This document shows positions 24,565 to 32,408 of a DNA stretch of 47,682 nucleotides, in pieces. The DNA lies in NCBI GenBank assembly GCA_043777755.1, contig JAYWHK010000282.1, positions 1 to 47,682 of the forward strand. The letters are read 5' to 3'. A model generated the notes under the pieces. It was not told the origin of the DNA and did not search any database. It saw only the letters and a program-made list of their open reading frames with translations. The position numbers and the translations under genes were made by a program. This DNA is from CANHEE01 sp043777755 (lineage in GTDB: Bacteria; Bacteroidota; Bacteroidia; Chitinophagales; Saprospiraceae). Positions within the stretch are counted from its first letter, which is position 1. Every line of letters starts with the position of its first letter.

Positions 24565-25608
24565 TTAAAATTTAGGACATAAAATTGCATCATTTTCGTA
24601 GTTCCCCAAATAACCCAAGGTTACTTCAAAAGCACTTTGCGTACGATTATAATTAGAAACTGCTTTCAAATTCAAGTCATAAGAAAAACCCAATAAGAAA
24701 TTGTAAAACTCAAAACCCATCATGGCAACAGCCGAATCAAACCCAATTTTGTTAGGAACATTTCTTACAGCTCTCGCCCAAGTTCCTACGTGCAAAGCTT
24801 TTGAGCCATCGTAATCACTAAACTGAATACGAAAATTCGTTCCAAGACTCAAAGCACTGTGTTTTCCTTGTGTTTGAAACAACAAACGTGGTGAAATCTG
24901 TGTTCGTAAACCAGTAGGGATTTGTGCATTGATGTGTGCAGTATATTTTCTACGCAAAACACTTGTTCCGCCTTTTTCTTCTTCAAAAAATGAGATATTT
25001 GGCTGTAAAATATGGTGCATTGCCAATCCAACAGTATAGGACGTTCCTCTTTTTGGTGAAATCGCATAATTCAAACCTGTCGCAAGGTCTCCGTAAGCAA
25101 AATTGTTGAAAGGGAATTTTTCATACGAAGGCAAATTAAAATTATTCGTACCATTAAATTCGTTTGGAAAATCCAAATTGTCAAAACTCAAATTGCGTTG
25201 TGCAACAGCTCCTTGAATACCAAGCGTCAAAAATTGCGTATTGTCATTCGACAATGCTTTTGTGAACGCACCAGAAACCATAATTTGATTGCTATTGAAA
25301 TTAAAAACATCTGTTTTATCAGAAGCAAAAACCATTCCGACTGAAATAACATCTTTTGCCTTGCGTTTTTGATCCAACTCAAAACGCAAATCAATACCAG
25401 AACTAATCGTTTTGTACGGAACAGGCGTAATTTTAGTCCATTGGTCACGATAGACCAAACCAACTCGGTATTTTCCAGAAAATGCACCCGTCAAGGCAGG
25501 ATTTAAGGTTAAGGGAGAAGCATAAAATTGAGAAAATTGAAAATCTTGCGCAACTCCTTGATTAACAACAAAATATACAAATAATAAAAGCGATACTATT
25601 TTTTTCAT
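24565..25608 (-). CDS. PorP/SprF-family type IX secretion membrane protein
   Basis: The 347-residue protein has a signal peptide (residues 1-20, VAQ end). It opens with QDFQFSQFYASPLTLNPALTGAFSG, the family hallmark, and ends in a beta-barrel strand with a terminal F. PorP/SprF proteins are outer-membrane partners of T9SS effectors; SprF is needed to secrete SprB-type adhesins. The window holds several T9SS cargo proteins, but none is the direct neighbour, so the partner is unclear. A TATCTTTG box lies at 25665-25672. A partial second copy lies 1.1 kb downstream across the Rpn gene. Confidence 0.9.
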   Translation of the reverse strand: MKKIVSLLLFVYFVVNQGVAQDFQFSQFYASPLTLNPALTGAFSGKYRVGLVYRDQWTKITPVPYKTISSGIDLRFELDQKRKAKDVISVGMVFASDKTDVFNFNSNQIMVSGAFTKALSNDNTQFLTLGIQGAVAQRNLSFDNLDFPNEFNGTNNFNLPSYEKFPFNNFAYGDLATGLNYAISPKRGTSYTVGLAMHHILQPNISFFEEEKGGTSVLRRKYTAHINAQIPTGLRTQISPRLLFQTQGKHSALSLGTNFRIQFSDYDGSKALHVGTWARAVRNVPNKIGFDSAVAMMGFEFYNFLLGFSYDLNLKAVSNYNRTQSAFEVTLGYLGNYENDAILCPKF

Positions 25609-25664
25609 AAAAGCGAAATCGAATTTTTTCGATGATGGAATAACATTTTTTTAAAATTAAAATG

Positions 25665-25672
25665 CAAAGATA
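25665..25672 (-). promoter_or_regulatory. -7 box of the porP gene
   Basis: The minus strand reads TATCTTTG 56 bp upstream of the ATG and fits TAnnTTTG. The spacer gives no good TTG. Confidence 0.55.
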
Positions 25673-25739
25673 AAGAAACGTCGATAAAACGTTGATGTTA
25701 CAAAAGATATTTGAAAAAAATAGTTAATTTTGCCGCAGA

Positions 25740-26127
25740 GTTCAAGATTCTAAATTCTATTGTTCTAAATTCTCTTATTCTAAATTTTAAAATTCTAAAT
25801 TCTAAGATTTCAGAATCGAAAACGGGTACACTCTACGTTTTAGAATTTACAAGGATTGGTAGGGTTTTCTTTATAAAAATATTTTGGGTGCAGCGCACCG
25901 TAATATTTGTAGAAAAAATGGATGAAATCACGTTTTGAAGGTGCAGCACACTGTAACATTAAAATTTAATATTACGGTGCGTTGAACCTTCAAAATGAGG
26001 AAAATGTACTATTTCTACAAATATCTCGCAGCTCTGCCGCTTTTATAAGAAAAGCCAGCAAGGATTGGTGCAATCGTAAAATTTAGAATAAAAAGAATTT
26101 AGAATTTAGAATAAAAAGAATTTAAGA
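25740..26127. repeat. Nested inverted repeat upstream of the cysteine desulfurase
   Basis: Outer arms are TTCTAAA-word arrays (25746-25806) and their inverse, AGAATTTAGAAT words (26079-26125). Inside lie TTTTCTTTATAAAA against TTTTATAAGAAAA, then TTTGTAGAAA (about 25906-25915) against TTTCTACAAA. The centre is a long imperfect hairpin (25933-25995) with TTTTGAAGGT arms. No ORF is present. The 523-bp gap between porP and the desulfurase is thus almost wholly palindromic. Confidence 0.7.
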
Positions 26128-26131
26128 TACT

Positions 26132-27274
26132 ATGAGAGTTTATTTAGACAACGCAGCAACCACACCAATGCTCCCTGAAGTTATCGTAGCGATGACTGAT
26201 GCGATGCAAAACCTGCACGGCAACCCTTCTTCGATTCATGGCGATGGACGAAAAGTTCGTGCCGCCATTGAAGATGCTCGAAAACGAGTAGCAAAATGTA
26301 TCAATGCTTCTATTGGTGAAATCTTTTTCACTTCGGGCGGAACAGAAGCCAACAATATGGCTATTAAAAATGCAGTTCGGGATTTAGATGTGACAAGAAT
26401 TATCACTTCGCCCATTGAACATCATTGCGGTTTGCACAGCATCGAAAATGTTGAACGCAACCAAAATGTAAAAGTTGAAATGCTACCAATTGACAATAAA
26501 GGTAGAATTGACATGGGTTATCTCGAAACGCTTTTACAAGACAGTACGCACAAAACATTGGTTTCTTTGATGCACGCCAACAACGAAATCGGAACACTTA
26601 CAGATATTCACGCTGTTGGAGAATTATGCCATCAATACAATGCTTATTTTCATACAGATACTGTACAAACCATCGGGCATTTTCCCATTGATGTAAGCCA
26701 ATCTAAAATACATTTCCTTTCGTCAGGTGCGCACAAATACCATGGCCCAAAAGGTTGTGGCTTTATTTACATCAATGGCAATGCTACAATCAAACCTTAC
26801 ATTGATGGTGGTTCGCAAGAGCGCAACATGAGAGGTGGTACAGAGAATGTTTATGGCATTGTTGGTATGGCAAAAGCACTCGAAATAGCCTGTCAAAACA
26901 TAGATGCGCACCAATCTCATATAGAAAAATTGCGTACTCATCTAAAAAATAGAATTTTAGACGAATTTGAAGGGATAACATTCAACGGTGACTACGAAGG
27001 CAACTATCTTTACACCGTACTGAGTGTTTCATTTCCAGCATCTCCAAAATCAGAATTATTACTGTTTAGTTTGGACATCGCAGGAATCAGTTGTTCTGGC
27101 GGCAGTGCTTGTAGTTCTGGTGCAGAAGGTGGCTCGCACGTTATCAATGCCATCGAAGCTGACCCTGAACGCAAAACCATTCGTTTTTCTTTTTCACAAC
27201 ACAATACCATTGAAGAATTGGATTTTGTAATTGAAAAGTTAAAAACGTTGGTAGAAAAGAGAATTGAAATATGA
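26132..27274 (+). CDS. Cysteine desulfurase (NifS/IscS-like)
   Basis: The 380-residue pyridoxal-phosphate enzyme has the N-terminal LDNAATTPMLPEV, the FTSGGTEANNMAIK cofactor loop and the Schiff-base lysine K202 in SGAHKYHGPKG. The active-site loop carries C327 in SGGSACSSGAEGG, a group I (IscS/NifS) loop. It removes sulfur from cysteine for Fe-S clusters or thiolation. No iscU or suf genes are adjacent, so the acceptor is unknown. The ATG at 26132 directly follows the nested repeat. Confidence 0.92.
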   Translation: MRVYLDNAATTPMLPEVIVAMTDAMQNLHGNPSSIHGDGRKVRAAIEDARKRVAKCINASIGEIFFTSGGTEANNMAIKNAVRDLDVTRIITSPIEHHCGLHSIENVERNQNVKVEMLPIDNKGRIDMGYLETLLQDSTHKTLVSLMHANNEIGTLTDIHAVGELCHQYNAYFHTDTVQTIGHFPIDVSQSKIHFLSSGAHKYHGPKGCGFIYINGNATIKPYIDGGSQERNMRGGTENVYGIVGMAKALEIACQNIDAHQSHIEKLRTHLKNRILDEFEGITFNGDYEGNYLYTVLSVSFPASPKSELLLFSLDIAGISCSGGSACSSGAEGGSHVINAIEADPERKTIRFSFSQHNTIEELDFVIEKLKTLVEKRIEI

Positions 27275-27323
27275 TAATTTTTAGTTTTTGTCTATTTTTT
27301 TTTATTTTTTAAACAAAAAAGAT

Positions 27324-27331
27324 TATCTTTG
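27324..27331 (+). promoter_or_regulatory. -7 box in front of the small ORF/membrane protein unit
   Basis: TATCTTTG fits TAnnTTTG and lies 53 bp before the small ORF start. No good TTG is seen 19-20 bp upstream (a T-run is there). Confidence 0.55.
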
Positions 27332-27384
27332 CATTCAGTAATTTCAAACTACAATTAGTTAATATTCAAAACATTATAAAAATA

Positions 27385-27633
27385 ATGCTTAAAAATTTAT
27401 TAAATTTAGGAACAATTATCATAACAGAGCCTTTTATACTCTTGTTTTCTATCTTAGGATTACACGATCATACAGAAACAAAAGCACAAGGAGAAGATGT
27501 TGCTAAAAGATTAGCACAAATTGATAAAGAAGATTTACAAAAAGCTTACGAAGATTAAAAAAAAGACAGTAAAAAGAAAGTTGAAATTATTGGAAAGGAC
27601 AACAAGAAATATTATGTAGAACAACTTTATTAA
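27385..27633 (+). pseudogene. Small membrane-anchored ORF split by an in-frame TAA
   Basis: The frame from ATG 27385 reads 57 residues, MLKNLLNLGTIIITEPFILL onwards. A hydrophobic N-terminal helix is followed by a charged segment (KRLAQIDKEDLQKAYED) to a TAA at 27556-27558. The same frame then continues for 24 codons (KKDSKKKVEIIG...YYVEQLY) to a second TAA at 27631. The second part reads like protein and ends 13 bp before the next gene. Either a single base change truncated an 82-residue protein, or the 57-residue product is the real one. I do not recognise the family. Confidence 0.55.
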
Positions 27634-27646
27634 ACTAAAATGATTA

Positions 27647-28756
27647 ATGCCAGCCATTAGCTTACTCTCCATATTTGTTATATTTTTTTTATTTTTACCA
27701 GGTATTGTACTTCGTAGAATATATTGTTATAAAAAATATTCATCATTTTCTACAAGAGAAAATTCTGTAAAAGAGATTATGATTACATTGAGTACAGGAT
27801 GTCTTTTACAAGGTATGCATTTGTTTATTAATGAATCAGGTGCCATAGCTTGGATATTGGTTGTATCAATTTTATTCCTAAAAATTTATGAAAAATACAT
27901 TATACGAAATTTTTATAATAAAGAAATAGAAAGAAAAAAGCAAGCTGATTACAAATGGTCTCTCGAAAAATTCATTTTCAATATAGGTCATATTGGAATT
28001 GTTTTAGTATTACTTTTGATAATTTTCCTTAACTACCTATACTCCTTCCCATACGATCTATCGTATTTTGGTAATTGGTTGAATGAACCCAAATCACACA
28101 CACACAATGTAATTTATAATACAATATATAACGAAATTGCGGCTCAACAAAAAACAACAATAGATGATTTATCGAAAATTTTTGTATTTAATTTAGCAGT
28201 ATTAGTTGATGTCGCATTACTCGGTTTTTTTGCTCGTTTTATTGTTCGAAGCTACCTGTTTGCTTTAGATAGAAAAACAATAGCTTTCCGATTTGACAAC
28301 TTTTGGTACTATCTTTTTTCTGGCGAAATTTTGCAATTTTACGAGAGCGGTAAAAATGCAAATTTCATGCAACGATTATATATGCAGTTTAATGGAAAAA
28401 GCAGCCTATCCGTCAATCTTAATATTCTTGTAAAAATAGATAAAGAGTTTTTTATATACAAAGGACTTCTACACTCTTATCACCTTTCTAAAGATTTAAA
28501 ATTAGAATACATTGTTTTACAAGATATAAAGAAAAAAATTATTAGTTATAATCAAGTTCGTAATTCGTCAAAAGTAATAGAAGAAATTGCTGTTAATATT
28601 GACAACAAGCAAAGTAATAGCACAAAAAAAGAAACAGGTAAAGAATATGCTGATGCCAATACCGTAGAATATACAATGGAGGAAACTCACCTAATTATTC
28701 CAAAAGAGCAAATTCAAAATATAACAGTTAAATATTACCTAATAAGAGAAGAGTAG
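27647..28756 (+). CDS. Membrane protein with a C-terminal SH3-like domain, resembling DUF6338
   Basis: The 369-residue protein has a first helix with the LPG motif (FVIFFLFLPGIVLRRI), helices near residues 45-85, 115-135 and 180-205, and a cytosolic tail. The tail begins FDNFWYYLFSGE and contains ILVKIDKEFFIYKGLLHSY and a final THLIIPKEQIQNITVKYY. That order (LPG helix, helices, a 'W..F' segment, a small beta-barrel ending in an Ile-rich strand) recalls DUF6338 proteins, but I cannot confirm it. The coding DNA is more AT-rich than its neighbours, which suggests acquisition. It is co-oriented with the small ORF 13 bp upstream. Confidence 0.7.
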   Translation: MPAISLLSIFVIFFLFLPGIVLRRIYCYKKYSSFSTRENSVKEIMITLSTGCLLQGMHLFINESGAIAWILVVSILFLKIYEKYIIRNFYNKEIERKKQADYKWSLEKFIFNIGHIGIVLVLLLIIFLNYLYSFPYDLSYFGNWLNEPKSHTHNVIYNTIYNEIAAQQKTTIDDLSKIFVFNLAVLVDVALLGFFARFIVRSYLFALDRKTIAFRFDNFWYYLFSGEILQFYESGKNANFMQRLYMQFNGKSSLSVNLNILVKIDKEFFIYKGLLHSYHLSKDLKLEYIVLQDIKKKIISYNQVRNSSKVIEEIAVNIDNKQSNSTKKETGKEYADANTVEYTMEETHLIIPKEQIQNITVKYYLIREE

Positions 28757-28780
28757 TCCTAATTACTCTCTTCTATTTTT
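28747..28780 (+). terminator. Weak hairpin after the membrane protein gene
   Basis: GAGTA and TACTC form a core stem with imperfect AGAAGAG/CTCTTCT flanks and ATTTTTT after it. It overlaps the end of the gene. The stem is imperfect and short, so this is a weak call. Confidence 0.4.
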
Positions 28781-28787
28781 TAAGATT

Positions 28788-31196
28788 ATGAAAAAAATTT
28801 TATTTTTTGCTCTAATGAGCATTTTGAGCTTTAAATCTATCGCTCAGGACAACCTAAGTTACAATGTAACTCTTCGCAACAAAACCGCTTATCCAGGACA
28901 AACACTGGCGAACATTTGTGGTTATTGGGCAAACGGAAGAGAATACGCTTTATTGGGCGCGTCAAAAGGAATGATTGTCACGGACATCACAAATCCTGAT
29001 GCTCCAAAACAAATTGCGCAATTCCCAGGTCCAGACAACCTTTGGAAAGAAATCAAAACCTACAAAAATTACGCTTATGTCACTTCCGAAGGCGGACAAG
29101 GTTTACAGGTTGTAAATATGAAGAATTTACCTTCTCCGAATTTGGACAACCAATTCTACACTGGAAATGGCGATTTGGCAGGAAAATTAAATAAGATTCA
29201 CGCTTTGCATATTGATACCCTTAAAGGTGTTGTTTATTTGTTCGGTTGCAGTGGCTCTTTGTCAAATGGTGCTATTATGTTGGACATCAAAACAGACCCT
29301 TATAATCCTAAATATTTGGGAACTGTCACCAACGGAACAGGAAATTCTGCTTATATTCACGATGGTTTTGCGCACAACGACACCCTTTATGCTGGTCATA
29401 TTTACCGTGGTGAAATGGAAGTGTATTACACAGGTGACAAAACAAAATTTGTTTCCTTAGGAAAAGTTCAAACGCCAACCAAATTTACGCACAATATTTG
29501 GCTTTCTGAAAATCATAAATATGCTTTTACAACAGATGAAAACAACAATTCTGTTTTGGCAGCTTACGATGTGAGTGATCTTTCCAACATCAAATTAGTG
29601 GACAAACATTCAACAAATCCGAACAGTGGCGCAGTGGTTCACAATACGCATATTTTGAATGATTTTGCTGTAAGTTCTTACTACACAGAAGGTTTTAACA
29701 TTGTTGATGCCCACCGTCCTGACAATTTAGTGGAGGTGGCAAGATACGATTCTTACCTTCCTCCAATTAACCCAAGCGAACCCTTTGAAGGAGCTTGGGG
29801 CGTATATCCATATTTCCCTTCAGGAACAATGGTTATTTCAAATATTGACGAAGGTCTTTTTGTCGTTTCTCCAAAATACAAGCGTGCTTGCTATTTGGAA
29901 GGCAACGTAAAAGCCAAATCAACAGGCGAGTTATTGAACAATGTCGCTGTGAAAATTGACAAATACAACATTGCTGAAACACTTTCTGACATCAAAGGTG
30001 ATTATAAAACAGGTGTGGCGGATAGCGGAAAAGTAACGGTTACCTTTTCAAAATTTGGCTATACGCCTTTCACGACGACTGCCCTTGTGAGCAACGGTAA
30101 AGTCACTGTTCTGAATGTAGAATTAGGCTCATTGAGTGCATATAGCCTTACGGCAGTGGTGAGTGATGCCAAAACAAGCACACTTATCAAAGACGCAACT
30201 ATAACGTTTGTTTCTCAAAATCAATCTATTACAAAAATAACAAACGCTAATGGCTCGGTTGATTTTAGTACATTCCCTGATACTTTTGATGTCTATGTTG
30301 GAAAATGGGGTTATCAGATATTGCTTGAAAAACAAGTACAATTCAATAAAAATACCAATAAAGCCTACAAATTAGCAAGCGGCTACAAAGATGATTTCCT
30401 TTCGGCTATGCCTTTGGGTTGGTCTGTTAAAAATACAGCAACAGCTGGTTTATGGGTCGTTGGCGAACCAATCACAACGCAATTCAATGGAGCTTTGGTA
30501 ACGCCAAGCGAAGACAATGCAAAGGATTTGGGTGACGAATGTTTATTGACTGGCAATGAGGCTGGACAACCTGGTACTTCTGACGTGGACAATGGCTCGA
30601 CAACAATTACTTCGCCTGTGATGAACTTGGCGAGCTACAAAAACCCTGGTTTTAACTTCGATTATTGGTTCTTCAATGGTGGCGGACAAGGCACTGCACC
30701 AAACGATTCGCTTTACATGACCATTGACAACGGTACTACCATCAAAAAAGTGCTTATCGCAAAAGGTACTGACCAAAACAAATGGCAAATCTTCAATAAG
30801 TCATTTAAAGCGATGGGAATTGCGCCTTCTGCCAATACAAAAGTAACTTTTACAGCAGTTGATGAAGATGCTGGACACTTGGTAAAAGCTGCAATTGATA
30901 AGTTTGAAGTAGTAGAGTTCCCTGGTGTCAATACGATTGATATTGATGAAAATATAGCACTTTCTATTGCGCCAAATCCATTTTCGACAACCTTAAACAT
31001 TGATTATCAATTGCTTAAAAATGAAAATGCAACTTTAATTTTGACAGATATTTCTGGAAAAATCGTTGAAAAAATCAATTTAGATGGTAAAAACAACCGT
31101 TTGAGTCTTGGCGAAAATCTTAATGCTGGTGTTTATTTTATCCAAATCCAACAGGAGAATAAAGTAAGCGCAACTAAGAAAGTAGTAAAACTATAA
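28788..31196 (+). CDS. Choice-of-anchor B family protein with T9SS sorting domain
   Basis: The 802-residue protein has a signal peptide (residues 1-19). A beta-propeller-like region to about residue 370 carries LVIVD-type blades (GMIVTDITNPDAPKQIAQFP, LQVVNM, VVHNTHILNDFAV). Two carboxypeptidase-regulatory-like beta-sandwich domains follow (about 370-450 and 455-520). Next is an anchor-J-like jelly roll (about 525-715, MPLGWSVKNTATAGLWVVG) and the T9SS type A sorting domain (about 725-802, SIAPNPFSTTLNIDYQLL). It should be exported and attached to the surface or released; its ligand is unknown. A terminator follows at 31216-31256. Confidence 0.88.
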   Translation: MKKILFFALMSILSFKSIAQDNLSYNVTLRNKTAYPGQTLANICGYWANGREYALLGASKGMIVTDITNPDAPKQIAQFPGPDNLWKEIKTYKNYAYVTSEGGQGLQVVNMKNLPSPNLDNQFYTGNGDLAGKLNKIHALHIDTLKGVVYLFGCSGSLSNGAIMLDIKTDPYNPKYLGTVTNGTGNSAYIHDGFAHNDTLYAGHIYRGEMEVYYTGDKTKFVSLGKVQTPTKFTHNIWLSENHKYAFTTDENNNSVLAAYDVSDLSNIKLVDKHSTNPNSGAVVHNTHILNDFAVSSYYTEGFNIVDAHRPDNLVEVARYDSYLPPINPSEPFEGAWGVYPYFPSGTMVISNIDEGLFVVSPKYKRACYLEGNVKAKSTGELLNNVAVKIDKYNIAETLSDIKGDYKTGVADSGKVTVTFSKFGYTPFTTTALVSNGKVTVLNVELGSLSAYSLTAVVSDAKTSTLIKDATITFVSQNQSITKITNANGSVDFSTFPDTFDVYVGKWGYQILLEKQVQFNKNTNKAYKLASGYKDDFLSAMPLGWSVKNTATAGLWVVGEPITTQFNGALVTPSEDNAKDLGDECLLTGNEAGQPGTSDVDNGSTTITSPVMNLASYKNPGFNFDYWFFNGGGQGTAPNDSLYMTIDNGTTIKKVLIAKGTDQNKWQIFNKSFKAMGIAPSANTKVTFTAVDEDAGHLVKAAIDKFEVVEFPGVNTIDIDENIALSIAPNPFSTTLNIDYQLLKNENATLILTDISGKIVEKINLDGKNNRLSLGENLNAGVYFIQIQQENKVSATKKVVKL

Positions 31197-31215
31197 TTTT
31201 GGTAAAATAAGTAAA

Positions 31216-31256
31216 AAATGGCTTGTAATTGTAACGATTATAAGCCATTTTTTTGT
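31216..31256 (+). terminator. Terminator fused to the promoter of the next gene
   Basis: AAATGGCTT and AAGCCATTT (extended by TAAT/ATTA with a G-U pair) form a 12-bp stem, followed by seven T. The last T-run base is just before the TACCTTTG box at 31256-31263. Confidence 0.8.
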
Positions 31257-31263
31257 ACCTTTG
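31256..31263 (+). promoter_or_regulatory. -7 box of the glycosyltransferase gene
   Basis: TACCTTTG fits TAnnTTTG and ends 5 bp before the ATG at 31268. The transcript would start at or next to the initiation codon. Confidence 0.65.
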
Positions 31264-31267
31264 CCCT

Positions 31268-32407
31268 ATGAGAATCCTCTACTATACAAAGATAAATTTT
31301 GCGGAACAAGGCAATTCTGGCATCATCAAAAAAGTGTTTTCACAAGTGAAAGCATTGCGGACGCATGGCTTAGAATGTGATTTATTTTACTTTCAAAACA
31401 ACGAATGTATTTTAGAAAAAACAAATGGCAAAAAACAAGTTTGGGCTTTTGAAAACAAATGGAAACGCATACAATTTCAGTATTTTGATTACTTACAACA
31501 CATTGATTTTCAAGGATATAATGCTATTTATATTCGCCATTTCTTCTTACATCCGTTGGCAACATTGATGCTAAACAATTGGAAAAAACAAAATCCTACA
31601 CTTCGTATTGTGATGGAAATTGCTTCATTTCCTTACTATGGGCAAGCTCGAAAAGACAGTTTTAAAGAGCAATGGACGTACCGTATGGACAAATTATTGA
31701 CACCACTTTTGAAACGTAGCGTTGATGTGATTTTGACTTTTTCTCCTTTTGAAAAAATATACGGCATCTCAACATTGCGCACCTCAAATGGCATTGATAC
31801 CGATGGTGTCGAGATTTTACCTAAGCCATTTTTTCAAAAAGAATTGCATATTTTAGGATTGGCAAATGTGCAACATTGGCATGGATTTGACAGGATTATT
31901 CGTGGTATAAAAGACTATTATTCAAGCAATTATGAAACAGAAGTGTATCTTCATATCGTTGGTAGAGGTGACGAGATTCCTTTTTTGGAAAAACTAATAG
32001 ACAGCGATATTTTAAAAAAATATGTGCTATTTCATGGTGCAAAATATGGCAATGATTTAGAAGATTTTTTCCAAAAAAGCCATATTGCATTGAGTAGTTT
32101 GGGTATGCACCGCATCGGTGTAGCAAACGGGGAAACCTCAAATCTGAAATTGAGAGAGTATTGCGCAAAGGGAATCCCTTTCATCAATGGCTATTTGGAT
32201 AGAGATTTGCCAAGCGATTTCCCTTATGCTTTGCAAGTTGAAGCGGACGAATCAGCGATTGATATTGAACAAATTATCTCTTTTTACAAAGAACTGAGAA
32301 CAAAATATAGCGATTATCCAACACAACTGAATCAGTTTGCTAAAAATAATTTGACTTGGAAAGCAAAATTGAAAATTGTGGTCGATTATTTGAATAGCAA
32401 ACAATAA
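31268..32407 (+). CDS. Glycosyltransferase, group 1-like (GT-B)
   Basis: The protein of about 379 residues starts MRILYYTKINFAEQGNSG and has a C-terminal Rossmann half (ELHILGLANVQHWHGFDRII, VYLHIVGRGDE, YVLFHGAKYGNDL) ending with LKLREYCAKGIPFINGYLDRD. These are hallmarks of GT-B transferases (GT4-like). Substrate and acceptor are unknown; a role in cell-surface polysaccharide is likely. I chose the ATG at 31268, because the longer TTG start at 31253 lies upstream of the -7 box. Its stop is 1 bp from the stop of the convergent protease gene. Confidence 0.85.
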   Translation: MRILYYTKINFAEQGNSGIIKKVFSQVKALRTHGLECDLFYFQNNECILEKTNGKKQVWAFENKWKRIQFQYFDYLQHIDFQGYNAIYIRHFFLHPLATLMLNNWKKQNPTLRIVMEIASFPYYGQARKDSFKEQWTYRMDKLLTPLLKRSVDVILTFSPFEKIYGISTLRTSNGIDTDGVEILPKPFFQKELHILGLANVQHWHGFDRIIRGIKDYYSSNYETEVYLHIVGRGDEIPFLEKLIDSDILKKYVLFHGAKYGNDLEDFFQKSHIALSSLGMHRIGVANGETSNLKLREYCAKGIPFINGYLDRDLPSDFPYALQVEADESAIDIEQIISFYKELRTKYSDYPTQLNQFAKNNLTWKAKLKIVVDYLNSKQ

Positions 32408-32408
32408 A

